29,986 bases of DNA, taken from NCBI GenBank assembly GCA_004556985.1, contig SFFC01000016.1:1-29986 (forward strand), written 5' to 3'. Origin of the DNA: Clostridiales bacterium (GTDB lineage: Bacteria > Bacillota > Clostridia > Christensenellales > Aristaeellaceae). Both the position numbers and the translations under genes were made by a program. The notes under the pieces were generated by a model, which searched no databases, had not been told where the DNA came from, and saw nothing but the letters and a program-made list of their open reading frames with translations. Positions 7,535 to 14,805 of the stretch are shown piece by piece; positions within the stretch are counted from its first letter, which is position 1; each line of letters starts with the position of its first letter.

Positions 7535-8989
7535 TCAATCCCTGTCCGCCGCGGGCTGACCGTGCTGCGCCGGACCGCAGAGCAGCTCGCCGTCGACCGA
7601 AAAGCGCGAGCCGTGGCAGGGACAGTCCCAGGAGCGCTCGCTCGGGTTGAAGCGCAGCAGGCAGCGCATATGTGCGCAATAGGGCGAAATGGCGTGAAGC
7701 GCGCCCTGATCATCGCGGTAGGCGGCGCGCTTGTGCAGGCCGTCGCGGACGATAGCGCCCTCGCCCGGGGCGAGGCTCTCTGCCGTGCGAAGCGGCGGGG
7801 GCAGGAGCGAAGCGCCCAGACCGGCGCAGGCATGGCCGGCCTGGCCAGCGAGCGCAGCGCAGGCAGAAGCGCCCGGCAGGCGCTGCGGGGAAAACGCCCA
7901 GGCAAAGAGATTTTCGCGCCCTGTGATCGCGTCGGCGAGTATCTGCGCGGCGGCCATGGCGTTGCTCATACCCCACTTGGAGAAGCCGGTCGCGACGTAG
8001 ACGCCCGGCATGCGCGCGCTGTAGCGCCCGACATAGGGCATCCCGTCCATCGTCATGCAGTCCTGCGCCGACCAGTGCGCGGCCTCCTGCGCCCCGGGAA
8101 AGAGGCGCTTTGCAGCCCCGCGCAGGCGCTCGTAGCAGCCGGAGGCGGTCTGGGCGTCCCCGCAGCGATGGCTCTCTCCGCCGAGGAAGACGGCGCCTTG
8201 GGCGCTGCGCAGGGAATACGTGCCCGGCCCGATGCCGTAGAGGATGCCCCCGACGGGCTGCGCGCCCCTGAGCGCGAGCACATACGCGCGCTGCTGATAC
8301 AGACGCAGAAAGTAGGCCCCGGGCAGGGTGAAGGCGGGATAATTCGTGCAAACGGCGACGGCCTTCGCGCGGACGCTCCCCTGCGCCGTCCTGGCGCACA
8401 GGCCATTAAGCGCGATGACCCGGCTGTGCTCGAAGGCGCGCAGCGGGCCGGCGAGCGCATGGAGAAGCGGCAGCGGATTCATCTGCGCCTGCGCTTCCAT
8501 GCACAGGGCTGCAGCAGGCAGAATCGGCGCGGGGAGACGGCGCGTCTGCTCGACATGCAGGCCGAGCTGTGCGCAGGACTCGGCTTCGCGCGCGAGCGCG
8601 TCGGGATCTGTGAGCGTATAGACGAAGGCGGGGACGCGCTCAAAGCCGCAGTCTGCGCCACAGCGCGAGGACAGCGCCTCGAGCGCGTCGACGGCATGCC
8701 GGTTGGCGTCGACATACGCCCGGGCGCGTTCCCGGCCAACCGCGCGCAGGAGCTTTTCGGCAAACGCTCCGTGCTGGATGGTGACCTTGGCGGTCGTGCC
8801 GCGCGTCTGGCCGCCGAGCAGACGACTGGCCTCAAGCAGAACGACATCAAGGCCGCGCTCCTTCAGAAGATGTGCGGTGAGGATACCACAGATGCCGCCG
8901 CCGATGACGAGCGCGTCGCAGTCGATGCGTTCGCGCAGCGGCGGAAGCGGCGCGCTTTGCGGCGTGTTCAGGGCAAAATAACTGGTCAT
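7535..8989 (-). CDS. FAD-dependent oxidoreductase with C-terminal Rieske [2Fe-2S] domain (YhfW-like)
   Basis: The 484-aa protein joins a D-amino-acid-oxidase-type FAD domain to a Rieske domain. The dinucleotide motif is GGGICG near residues 30-35, followed by the acidic end of strand 2 (LLEAS), and GMPYVG plus ATGFSKWGMSNA in the C-terminal part of the FAD domain. The Rieske ligands are C-A-H and C-P-C-H in CAHMRCLLRF...WDCPCH, near residues 440-464. The same architecture occurs in Bacillus YhfW; the substrate is unknown. GGAGGAG lies 3 nt before the ATG. It is transcribed against mfd and rpsU and stands alone, ending at the shared terminator at 7504-7528. No clear promoter was found in 8990-9147. 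Confidence 0.88.
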   Translation of the reverse strand: MTSYFALNTPQSAPLPPLRERIDCDALVIGGGICGILTAHLLKERGLDVVLLEASRLLGGQTRGTTAKVTIQHGAFAEKLLRAVGRERARAYVDANRHAVDALEALSSRCGADCGFERVPAFVYTLTDPDALAREAESCAQLGLHVEQTRRLPAPILPAAALCMEAQAQMNPLPLLHALAGPLRAFEHSRVIALNGLCARTAQGSVRAKAVAVCTNYPAFTLPGAYFLRLYQQRAYVLALRGAQPVGGILYGIGPGTYSLRSAQGAVFLGGESHRCGDAQTASGCYERLRGAAKRLFPGAQEAAHWSAQDCMTMDGMPYVGRYSARMPGVYVATGFSKWGMSNAMAAAQILADAITGRENLFAWAFSPQRLPGASACAALAGQAGHACAGLGASLLPPPLRTAESLAPGEGAIVRDGLHKRAAYRDDQGALHAISPYCAHMRCLLRFNPSERSWDCPCHGSRFSVDGELLCGPAQHGQPAADRD

Positions 8990-9147
8990 AAGCTCCTCCT
9001 CCCAATGATTCCCACAGTGTGCCCAGAGAGGCAGAAAACAAACCGGACAGAGAGGGGTTGTTACAGACGGGGAAGAGCGGAGACGCGGAGGATGGAAATC
9101 CTGTGGCGGAGACGCTAAAAAGTTTTTTATGAAAATGCAAAATAGAG

Positions 9148-9176
9148 TTGACGAAAAAGAATTGTTGCGCTATAAT
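9148..9176 (+). promoter_or_regulatory. Strong sigma-A promoter of rpsU
   Basis: TTGACG (9148-9153), 17-bp spacer, TATAAT (9171-9176); 11 of 12 consensus positions. Start near 9183 leaves a leader of about 70 nt before rpsU. Confidence 0.85.
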
Positions 9177-9254
9177 TAGCTGTACGGTACTCCATTGACG
9201 GCTGGTTTGACGCAATGGATCGTCGAATGCTTGAGCCGAGGGGAGGGATACTAG

Positions 9255-9428
9255 ATGTCTGAGATCCGTGTTCGTGAGAATGAATCCCTGGAAAGTGCTC
9301 TGAGGAGATTCAAGAGGCAGTGCGCGCGTTCTGGCGTTATTGCGGAGGTTCGCAAGAGAGAGCATTACGAGAAGCCGAGCGTGAAGCGTAAGAAGAAGGC
9401 CGAAGCGGCCCGCAAGCGCAAGTACTGA
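9255..9428 (+). CDS. rpsU: 30S ribosomal protein S21
   Basis: Only 57 codons, but unmistakable: MSEIRVRENESLESALRRF at the start, a central arginine/cysteine-rich part, and a lysine/arginine-rich tail ending in RKRKY. S21 sits on the 30S platform near the anti-Shine-Dalgarno sequence of 16S rRNA and helps initiation. Length is typical (57-70). GGGAGG at 9241-9246 precedes the ATG at 8-nt spacing. It is a monocistronic unit, between a near-consensus promoter (9148-9176) and a strong terminator (9441-9465). Confidence 0.97.
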   Translation: MSEIRVRENESLESALRRFKRQCARSGVIAEVRKREHYEKPSVKRKKKAEAARKRKY

Positions 9429-9440
9429 TTCACAACCATC

Positions 9441-9465
9441 GCCCCATCGCAAGATGGGGCTTTTT
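9441..9465 (+). terminator. Rho-independent terminator of rpsU
   Basis: GCCCCATC (9441-9448) / GATGGGGC (9453-9460), GCAA tetraloop, then TTTTT. Confidence 0.93.
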
Positions 9466-9514
9466 CTTCTGGATTGGAAAGGCCGGCGCGCCGGCGGCAA
9501 AGGGGATGCATGCG

Positions 9515-9913
9515 ATGATCGAGGTGACGGCGGCCGTCATCCGCAGGCAGGGCCGGGTGCTGATCTGCCAGCGGCCGGAGGGCAAGAGCTGTGCGCTGCT
9601 CTGGGAATTCCCGGGCGGGAAGATCGAGCCGGGGGAGAGCGCGGCGGACTGCATCGCGCGCGAATGCCGCGAGGAGCTGGGCGTGACGCTTGAATCGGTT
9701 GCGCCGCTGACGGAGCTGACGCATGAATATCCGGACAGACTGGTGCATCTGCATTTCTTCCTGGCCGGAATTGGCGCGCAGGAGCCGCAGAAAAAGGAGC
9801 ATCGCGCTTTTGCCTGGATTGCGCCGGGCGAGGAGGGAAACTATGTCTTCTGCCCGGCGGATGCGGCGATGCTCGCGCGCATGGGCCTTGACCGGATCAT
9901 CCACTTGACCTGA
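9515..9913 (+). CDS. Nudix hydrolase, MutT-like (8-oxo-dGTP diphosphatase)
   Basis: The 132-aa protein carries a complete Nudix box: Gly35, Glu41, Arg49-Glu50, Glu53-Glu54, Gly56 in GGKIEPGES...RECREELGV. Close similarity to short MutT proteins in the N-terminal VTAAVI and CQRPEG and the WEFPGGK segment suggests sanitation of oxidised nucleotides, though Nudix substrate specificity cannot be read from the box. An ATG exists at 9506, but the AAGGGG site ends at 9505, directly against it; the ATG at 9515 is 9 nt away and was chosen. It is followed after 19 nt by the methyltransferase and probably co-transcribed with it. No promoter of its own is evident. Confidence 0.88.
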   Translation: MIEVTAAVIRRQGRVLICQRPEGKSCALLWEFPGGKIEPGESAADCIARECREELGVTLESVAPLTELTHEYPDRLVHLHFFLAGIGAQEPQKKEHRAFAWIAPGEEGNYVFCPADAAMLARMGLDRIIHLT

Positions 9914-9932
9914 CAGCGACGGGAGGATGCCT

Positions 9933-10949
9933 TTGAAATACGCCTTTTTGCTCTATCCGCATGCGAACGTGCGCTATCGCCAGTCGCTGCTGATGCTCGC
10001 GCGGGAGGAGCTGAGCATGACGCTTGCCGCGCTCGGCCGCGCGGCGGAGGTCAAAAGCTGCGAGATGGGCGGCGCGCAGTTTCTGACGTTTGACGCGCCC
10101 AGGCTCACGCAGCGCGATCTGCGCATGCTCAGCCAGATCGCCAGCGTCTATGTGATGTTCACGATGGAGGACGCGCAGATGGTGCCCGTGGAGCCGGAGC
10201 ATCCGAATTATGTCGGCGAGGATCTGCCGGCGCTGCTCAAGTACAAGGGCAAGACGAACGAGATGTTCACCGACACGATGCTCACGATGGCGCTGGCGCA
10301 GAGCGCGTTCATGCCCGTCCACGACAGCCAGCTGATCGTCTGCGATCCGATGGCAGGGCGCGGCACGACGCTGATGCTCGCGCTGCGGCGCGGCTACCAC
10401 GGCGTAGGTATCGAGATCGCCAGGGGCGACGTGAAGGAAGCCTGCAATTACATGACGCGCTACCTCGAGTACCACCGCATCAAGCACAAGCGCTCCGAGA
10501 GCGCGCTGACCGTGCGCGGCAAGACCGGCGGGCGGGAGACGAAGTTCATCTTCTCCGACACGGCGGAGCACTTCAAGGACGGTGACACGCGCACGCTTCG
10601 CCTGATTCAGGGCGACACGCGCGACGCCGCCGCGCTTTTAAAGCCGCAGAGCGTGCATCTGATGGTGACGGACCTGCCCTACGGCGTGCAGAAGGGCACG
10701 GCGGGAAAGCAGGACAGCATCGACGGCACGGTCGAGCGGGCGCTGCCGGGCTGGCTGGAGGTGCTCAAGCCGGGCGGTGCGCTGGCGATGAGCTTCAACA
10801 CCTATGTCACAAAGCGCGCGGCGCTCGCGCGGGCGCTGGAGGCGGTGGGCTTTGAGCTTGCCGACGCGCCGGCTATGGAGCACTGGGTGGAGCAGGCGAT
10901 CAACCGCGACGTGATCCTCGCGCGCAGACCGTTCAGAAAGGAAAACTGA
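9933..10949 (+). CDS. Trm11-like SAM-dependent methyltransferase (predicted tRNA/RNA guanosine N2-methyltransferase)
   Basis: Rossmann methyltransferase with SAM motif I in CDPMAGRGTT (residues 137-146) and catalytic motif IV TDLPYG (246-251). The DLPYG form, rather than DPPY of most DNA methylases, is typical of the Trm11/TrmG10 group, which methylates guanosine N2 in tRNA. The N-terminal 110 residues (KYAFLLYPHANVRYRQSL at the start) would correspond to their ferredoxin-like region. About 338 aa. GGGAGG at 9921-9926 touches the ATG at 9927, leaving no spacing; the in-frame TTG at 9933 is 6 nt away and was chosen. Substrate is inferred; a DNA target is not excluded. It ends before a terminator at 10961-10985. 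Confidence 0.75.
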   Translation: MKYAFLLYPHANVRYRQSLLMLAREELSMTLAALGRAAEVKSCEMGGAQFLTFDAPRLTQRDLRMLSQIASVYVMFTMEDAQMVPVEPEHPNYVGEDLPALLKYKGKTNEMFTDTMLTMALAQSAFMPVHDSQLIVCDPMAGRGTTLMLALRRGYHGVGIEIARGDVKEACNYMTRYLEYHRIKHKRSESALTVRGKTGGRETKFIFSDTAEHFKDGDTRTLRLIQGDTRDAAALLKPQSVHLMVTDLPYGVQKGTAGKQDSIDGTVERALPGWLEVLKPGGALAMSFNTYVTKRAALARALEAVGFELADAPAMEHWVEQAINRDVILARRPFRKEN

Positions 10950-10960
10950 ACCACAAGGAC

Positions 10961-10985
10961 GGCGGGGCGGAAGCTCTGCCTTTTT
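10961..10985 (+). terminator. Rho-independent terminator after the methyltransferase gene
   Basis: GGCGGGGC (10961-10968) / GCTCTGCC (10973-10980) with two G-U pairs, GGAA loop, then TTTTT. Confidence 0.8.
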
Positions 10986-11083
10986 GATATCGCCTGTGAA
11001 TGAAACAAATACGCCCGGGGACTGATATTTTTTCAATCGGCTGCATATCCTCTAAACGAAGCACATCAAGGCCGATAAGGCCG

Positions 11084-11179
11084 ATGAACATCATGTTTGC
11101 CCTTTGGGAGGAGCTGAAACCGATTGGAATTTGTCAAGACCATGAATGCCTCTATGCCGCAGGCGATGCCGGAGGATGA
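11084..11179 (+). other. Short ORF overlapping the rho start (possible leader peptide)
   Basis: ATG at 11084 opens 31 codons (beginning MNIMFALWEELKPIG) that run through the rho Shine-Dalgarno sequence and start codon in another frame and stop at 11177-11179. Only a weak AAGG lies 3 nt upstream, and a 9-nt sequence AAGGCCGAT is repeated in tandem just before (11068-11085). E. coli rho also has a short leader ORF, but there is no sequence similarity I can claim. It may be chance. Confidence 0.3.
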
Positions 11180-12437
11180 TCAGATCGGGCTGTACAAGCC
11201 CAAGCCGCTGGGATATTACAACGAGGAATACGGGACGAGCAACCCGGTCGTGCCCAAAATGCTCAAGGCGGGCCTGCTGGACAGCGGCTCGGGCGTGCTG
11301 GAGGTGCAGCCAGGCGGCTATGGCTTCCTGCGCGCACACAACTGCTCGCCGGGGCCGGAGGATATTTACGTCTCCATCGCGCAGATCCGCCGTTTTTCGC
11401 TTCGAAACGGCGACTATATCGTGGGCAGGACGCGCCCTAAGCGGCTCGGCGACCGCTACAATGCGCTCATGTACATCGAATCCATCAACGGGGACAACCC
11501 CGAGACCGCGCGCCTGCGCCGGCCGTTTGACTCGCTGACGCCGATTCATCCGAACCGGCGGCTGACGCTGGAGAGCGGGGAGGGGGAAAACGATCTGGCG
11601 ATGCGCCTGCTCGACTTCATCGCGCCCATCGGCCTGGGGCAGCGGACGCTGATCGTCGCGCCGCCGAAGGCCGGAAAGACCGTGATGCTCAAGAAGATCG
11701 CCCAGGCGATTGAGCGAAGCCATCCGGAGATCGAGCTGATGGTGCTGCTCATTGACGAGCGCCCGGAGGAGGTCACGGAGCTGCGCAGGAGCGTCAGGGC
11801 GGACGTGATTGATTCGACCTTCGACGCGCCGCAGGAGAACCACGTCCGCGTGGCCGACATGGTCTACGAGCGCGCGCAGCGGCTGGTGGAGCAGGGGAAG
11901 GACGTCGTCGTGCTGATGGACAGCCTCACCCGCCTGGCCCGCGCCTGCAACGCGCTCGCGCCAGGCGGCCGGGCGATGAGCGGCGGCCTTGCGCCGGGCG
12001 TTCTGCAGCGGCCCAAGCGCTTCTTCGGCGCGGCGCGCAACATTGAGGAGGGCGGAAGCCTGACGATGATCGCGACCGTGCTCGTGGAGACGGGCAGCCG
12101 GATGGACGACGTCATCTTCGAGGAATTCAAGGGCACCGGCAATTCGGAAATCCGCTTGGACCGCTCGCTCAGCGAGGCGAGAATCTTCCCGGCGATCGAC
12201 CTGACGCGCTCGGGTACGCGCCATGAGGAGCTTCTGCTCACGCCTGCGGAGCGAGAGGGCGTCAGCGCCGTGCGCAGCATGCTCGCCCAGGGGCATACCC
12301 GCGAGGCGACTGCGCAGCTGCTTTCCATACTGGAAAAGACGAAGAGCAACAAAGAATTTTTTAGAAAATTGCAGGAATGGCTTGCAATTTATGAAAAAGA
12401 AGGGTATACTATACGAAGTCTCCGCTCAAGCGTATGA
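11124..12437 (+). CDS. rho: Transcription termination factor Rho
   Basis: Hexameric RNA-dependent ATPase that terminates transcripts. The 437-aa product has the cold-shock RNA-binding domain (from GVLEVQPGGYGFLR near 58 to about 135), Walker A APPKAGKT (179-186), LIDERPEEVTE (Q/R-loop region), Walker B VVVLMDSLTRLARA, and RPKRFFGAARNIEEGGSLT. The N-terminal 55 residues do not look like the usual Rho_N helical domain; they contain an IGLYKPKPLGYYNEEYGT segment instead. The start is TTG at 11124 with GGGAGGAG (11106-11113) 10 nt upstream; the ATG at 11142 has no site. It heads the rho-rpmE pair, a conserved clostridial order. No clear promoter in 10986-11083. Confidence 0.96.
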   Translation: MEFVKTMNASMPQAMPEDDQIGLYKPKPLGYYNEEYGTSNPVVPKMLKAGLLDSGSGVLEVQPGGYGFLRAHNCSPGPEDIYVSIAQIRRFSLRNGDYIVGRTRPKRLGDRYNALMYIESINGDNPETARLRRPFDSLTPIHPNRRLTLESGEGENDLAMRLLDFIAPIGLGQRTLIVAPPKAGKTVMLKKIAQAIERSHPEIELMVLLIDERPEEVTELRRSVRADVIDSTFDAPQENHVRVADMVYERAQRLVEQGKDVVVLMDSLTRLARACNALAPGGRAMSGGLAPGVLQRPKRFFGAARNIEEGGSLTMIATVLVETGSRMDDVIFEEFKGTGNSEIRLDRSLSEARIFPAIDLTRSGTRHEELLLTPAEREGVSAVRSMLAQGHTREATAQLLSILEKTKSNKEFFRKLQEWLAIYEKEGYTIRSLRSSV

Positions 12438-12494
12438 GAAGACGCCTGTCTGCGCCTTTCATGCGATAGTATCGCGGCGAAAGAGGTGAAAATC

Positions 12495-12692
12495 ATGAAG
12501 GAAGGCATCCATCCGAAGTATCAGAAGGCTACCGTGACCTGCGTTTGCGGCAATACCTTCGAGACGGGTTCCACCAAGAAGGAGCTGCGCGTTGAAATCT
12601 GCTCCAAGTGCCACCCGTTCTTCACCGGCAAGCAGAAGCTGGTTGACGCCGGCGGACGCGTCGATCGCTTCAAGAAGCGCTACGGCATGTAA
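12495..12692 (+). CDS. rpmE: 50S ribosomal protein L31 (zinc-binding form)
   Basis: A 65-aa protein starting MKEGIHPKYQKATVTCVCGN. The cysteines in C-V-C and the later C-S-K-C-H are the zinc ligands of the C+ form; paralogues used under zinc starvation lack them. L31 bridges the subunits at the central protuberance. The ATG at 12495 follows GAGGTGA (12484-12490); the GTG inside that site is not the start. It follows rho by 57 nt, the usual clostridial arrangement, and ends at a strong terminator. Confidence 0.97.
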   Translation: MKEGIHPKYQKATVTCVCGNTFETGSTKKELRVEICSKCHPFFTGKQKLVDAGGRVDRFKKRYGM

Positions 12693-12705
12693 TCAAAGGC
12701 AAAGC

Positions 12706-12734
12706 GAGACGGCTCTTCGGAGCCGTCTCTTTTT
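12706..12734 (+). terminator. Rho-independent terminator of rho-rpmE
   Basis: Ten perfect pairs, GAGACGGCTC (12706-12715) / GAGCCGTCTC (12720-12729), with the stable TTCG tetraloop, followed by TTTTT. Confidence 0.95.
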
Positions 12735-12925
12735 GAGCTTATAGGAAATTGCGTCAAAACATCGTGCGGCGAGCACTGAGAGACATCACATGATGGAACA
12801 GTTCGGAAGTGCGAGCAGGCACGGACCGCTTTTTGCCGAACGGGAAAACGGCCTCGCCATCGGCTTTTCAAGCGGAGTAAAGGAAAACGCCGGTGCGGGC
12901 TTCCTTACGGGAATGCCGGGTTGGG

Positions 12926-12954
12926 CAAATATATCGGCTAAAACGACAAATATA
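12926..12954 (+). promoter_or_regulatory. Direct repeat upstream of the XRE regulator promoter (possible operator)
   Basis: CAAATATA occurs at 12926-12933 and again at 12947-12954, 21 bp apart, i.e. two helical turns, ending 1 bp before the -35 hexamer at 12956. The surrounding DNA is AT-rich in an otherwise GC-rich genome. Position and phasing fit an operator for the adjacent regulator; this is inference. Confidence 0.4.
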
Positions 12955-12955
12955 G

Positions 12956-12985
12956 TTGACAAAAAGTCCTCTTCTGCCGTATACT
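12956..12985 (+). promoter_or_regulatory. Promoter of the XRE regulator/membrane protein pair
   Basis: Perfect TTGACA (12956-12961), 18-bp spacer, TATACT (12980-12985). Start near 12992, about 23 nt before the TTG start codon. Confidence 0.8.
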
Positions 12986-13014
12986 GTTCCCTGCAGGAGA
13001 GGAGGTGTACCCGC

Positions 13015-13221
13015 TTGAAAAACCTACGGATGAAGGCGGCGCGCGTGGGCTGCGACCTGTCCCAGGAGGATCTGGCGCAGCGCGTGGGCGTGACGCGGCA
13101 GACCATCGGCATGATCGAGGCGGGCCGCTTCAATCCCTCGCTCGCGCTGTGCGTGGCGATCTGCCGGGCGCTGGGAAAGACGCTCGACGACCTGTTCTGG
13201 GAGGAGGAAAACGGGGCATGA
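13015..13221 (+). CDS. Small XRE-family (HTH_3) transcriptional regulator
   Basis: A 68-aa protein that is essentially one Cro/cI helix-turn-helix: LSQEDLAQRVGVTRQTIGMIE covers the two recognition helices, followed by RFNPSLALCVAICRALGKTLDDLFW. Such single-domain regulators commonly repress their own small operon. The open frame continues upstream, but TTG at 13015 has GGAGGTG 7 nt upstream and lies just after a good promoter (12956-12985), so earlier starts would precede the mRNA. Its TGA overlaps the ATG of the next gene (ATGA at 13218-13221), so the two are translationally coupled. Confidence 0.9.
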   Translation: MKNLRMKAARVGCDLSQEDLAQRVGVTRQTIGMIEAGRFNPSLALCVAICRALGKTLDDLFWEEENGA

Positions 13222-13661
13222 AGCTCTATCTGAGGACGAAATCCGTCCTGGACGAGCGGGAGACGCTCGAAATGTACCGCATCGAGCACCGCGGTCTCTG
13301 GGGCATGTATACGCTGCTGTGCGCCAGCGTGGTGGCGCAGCTCCTCTTTGGCGCGGACGCGGCGCAGCTGGCGGGCGAGGTCTTCGTCATTGCGGTCACC
13401 AGTGTGGCGCTGATCGTCGCCTATGCTCGTCGGGGCATCTGGGACGCGCATGCGCGGCCGAGCGCCAGGGGCAACGCCGTCTATTCGGCGCTTTCCTCGC
13501 TGGGCGTCGCGGTCATCGTGCTCGGGCGCAGGGGCAGCCTGATTTGGGCCGTGGGCGCGGGCGCGGCGATGTTCGCGCTGTGCTTCCTGCTGCTCACGCT
13601 GCTGATGGCCTATGTGCGGCGGAGGCAGGAGCAGGAGAGCCAGGCGCTTGAAGACGACTGA
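13218..13661 (+). CDS. Small four-helix membrane protein paired with the XRE regulator
   Basis: 147 aa. After a polar N-terminus with the motif DERETLEMYRIEH (about residues 12-24) there are four hydrophobic segments, near 30-46, 54-68, 88-102 and 107-131, and a charged tail ending in EDD. Small membrane proteins with a DER motif near the N-terminus encoded directly behind an XRE regulator are common in Firmicutes (several DUF families such as DUF2178, DUF3796 or DUF6773); I cannot decide which one this is. The function is unknown, although the pairing suggests a sensor or self-regulating partner. The ATG overlaps the regulator's stop codon. No terminator follows; yqhQ begins 55 nt later. Confidence 0.75.
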   Translation: MKLYLRTKSVLDERETLEMYRIEHRGLWGMYTLLCASVVAQLLFGADAAQLAGEVFVIAVTSVALIVAYARRGIWDAHARPSARGNAVYSALSSLGVAVIVLGRRGSLIWAVGAGAAMFALCFLLLTLLMAYVRRRQEQESQALEDD

Positions 13662-13716
13662 AGCAGCAATGACCATTTTGTCAATCCGAAGCATTCAAAA
13701 GGAGAAGGAGTAACCC

Positions 13717-14805
13717 ATGAGCCAGAAGAATGAAAGCAAGTACAAGGACATCGGCGGTCAGGCGGTCATGGAGGGCGTCATGATGCAGAGCCCGGCCAAC
13801 GAGTCGATCGCCATCGCTGTTCGCCGCCCGAGCGGGCGGATCGTCGTCACCTGCAGCAAAAACACGCCGCTCTCCCGGAAGCATCCATGGATGGGTTGGC
13901 CGGTCATCCGCGGCTGTGTGAACCTGGTCGTCATGCTCAAAATGGGCATGGAGACGCTGGACAAGAGCACACAGATGCTGGGCATCATGGAGGAGGAGCC
14001 GACCAAGTTTGAAAAATGGCTCGCCGAAAAGCTCGGAGCGAAGCTCGACAAGGTCGTCATGGCGGTCGCGATGGTGCTGGCGCTTTGTCTGAGCCTGCTG
14101 CTGTTTGTGGCGCTGCCCTCCGGCGTGGCGACGCTGGCGGGCCATCTGACAGACAGTCGCCTGCTGATCAACCTCGTGGCGGGCTGCACGCGCATCGCGA
14201 TCCTGATTCTGTACATGTGGGCGATTGCGTTCATGCCGGACATCAGGCGCGTGTTCATGTACCACGGCGCGGAGCACAAGACGGTGTACTGCAACGAGGC
14301 TGGCCTGCCGCTGACGCCCGAAAACGCGAAGCAGTTTTCCCGGCTGCATCCGCGCTGCGGCACGGCGTTCCTGTTCCTGGTGATGTTCATCTCCATTCTC
14401 ATCGGTGCGGTCGCCGATCAGGTGATTTACCTGCTCTTCGGCATTGAAAAGCTGAGTTTCCTGGCCCGCTTTGGCCGCAGCCTGCTGACGCTGCCGATCG
14501 TCACCGGCGTGTCCTACGAGGTGCTCAAGGGCCTGGCCCATGCGGGCGATAGTCTGATCGTGCGCGCGCTGCGCTGGCCGGGCATGAAGCTGCAGCTGCT
14601 GACGACCCGCGAGCCGGACGAGAAGATGCTCGAGGTTGCGATCGCCTCGATGAAGGCCGCGAAGGCCGGCGCGGAGCACTATAAGGAGAACCTCGATCCG
14701 GGCGTGTACGCCTACTCGGGCGACGAGGAGAAGGAGCAGCTGGCGGAGAAGCAGGAGGCGGACAAAGCGCCTGAAGACGGGGCGGCATCCGCGGAGAACC
14801 CGTGA
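13717..14805 (+). CDS. yqhQ: DUF1385 membrane protein YqhQ
   Basis: 362 aa. The N-terminal GGQAVMEGVMM is the family signature, followed by RGCVNLVVMLKMGMETL. Hydrophobic segments lie near 108-130, 148-172 and 210-238, with MYHGAEHKTVYCNE between the second and third and HPRCGTAFL before the third; the conserved histidines and cysteines there could bind metal. The C-terminal 40 residues are charged and low in complexity. The molecular role of the family is unknown. AAGGAG precedes the ATG. Its TGA overlaps the GTG of prmC, and the order rpmE-yqhQ-prmC-prfA is common in Clostridia, here interrupted by the XRE pair. Confidence 0.92.
   Translation: MSQKNESKYKDIGGQAVMEGVMMQSPANESIAIAVRRPSGRIVVTCSKNTPLSRKHPWMGWPVIRGCVNLVVMLKMGMETLDKSTQMLGIMEEEPTKFEKWLAEKLGAKLDKVVMAVAMVLALCLSLLLFVALPSGVATLAGHLTDSRLLINLVAGCTRIAILILYMWAIAFMPDIRRVFMYHGAEHKTVYCNEAGLPLTPENAKQFSRLHPRCGTAFLFLVMFISILIGAVADQVIYLLFGIEKLSFLARFGRSLLTLPIVTGVSYEVLKGLAHAGDSLIVRALRWPGMKLQLLTTREPDEKMLEVAIASMKAAKAGAEHYKENLDPGVYAYSGDEEKEQLAEKQEADKAPEDGAASAENP

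Noticed and set aside
4078..7905. Very long open frame on the minus strand opposite mfd
   Set aside because: It has no ribosome binding site, is full of Arg/His/Ala/Leu runs typical of a reverse-strand shadow in GC-rich DNA, and mfd is certain.
12790..13014. Upstream extension of the XRE regulator reading frame
   Set aside because: It would start before the promoter at 12956-12985, and the added 75 residues have no recognisable pattern, whereas TTG at 13015 has a good SD.
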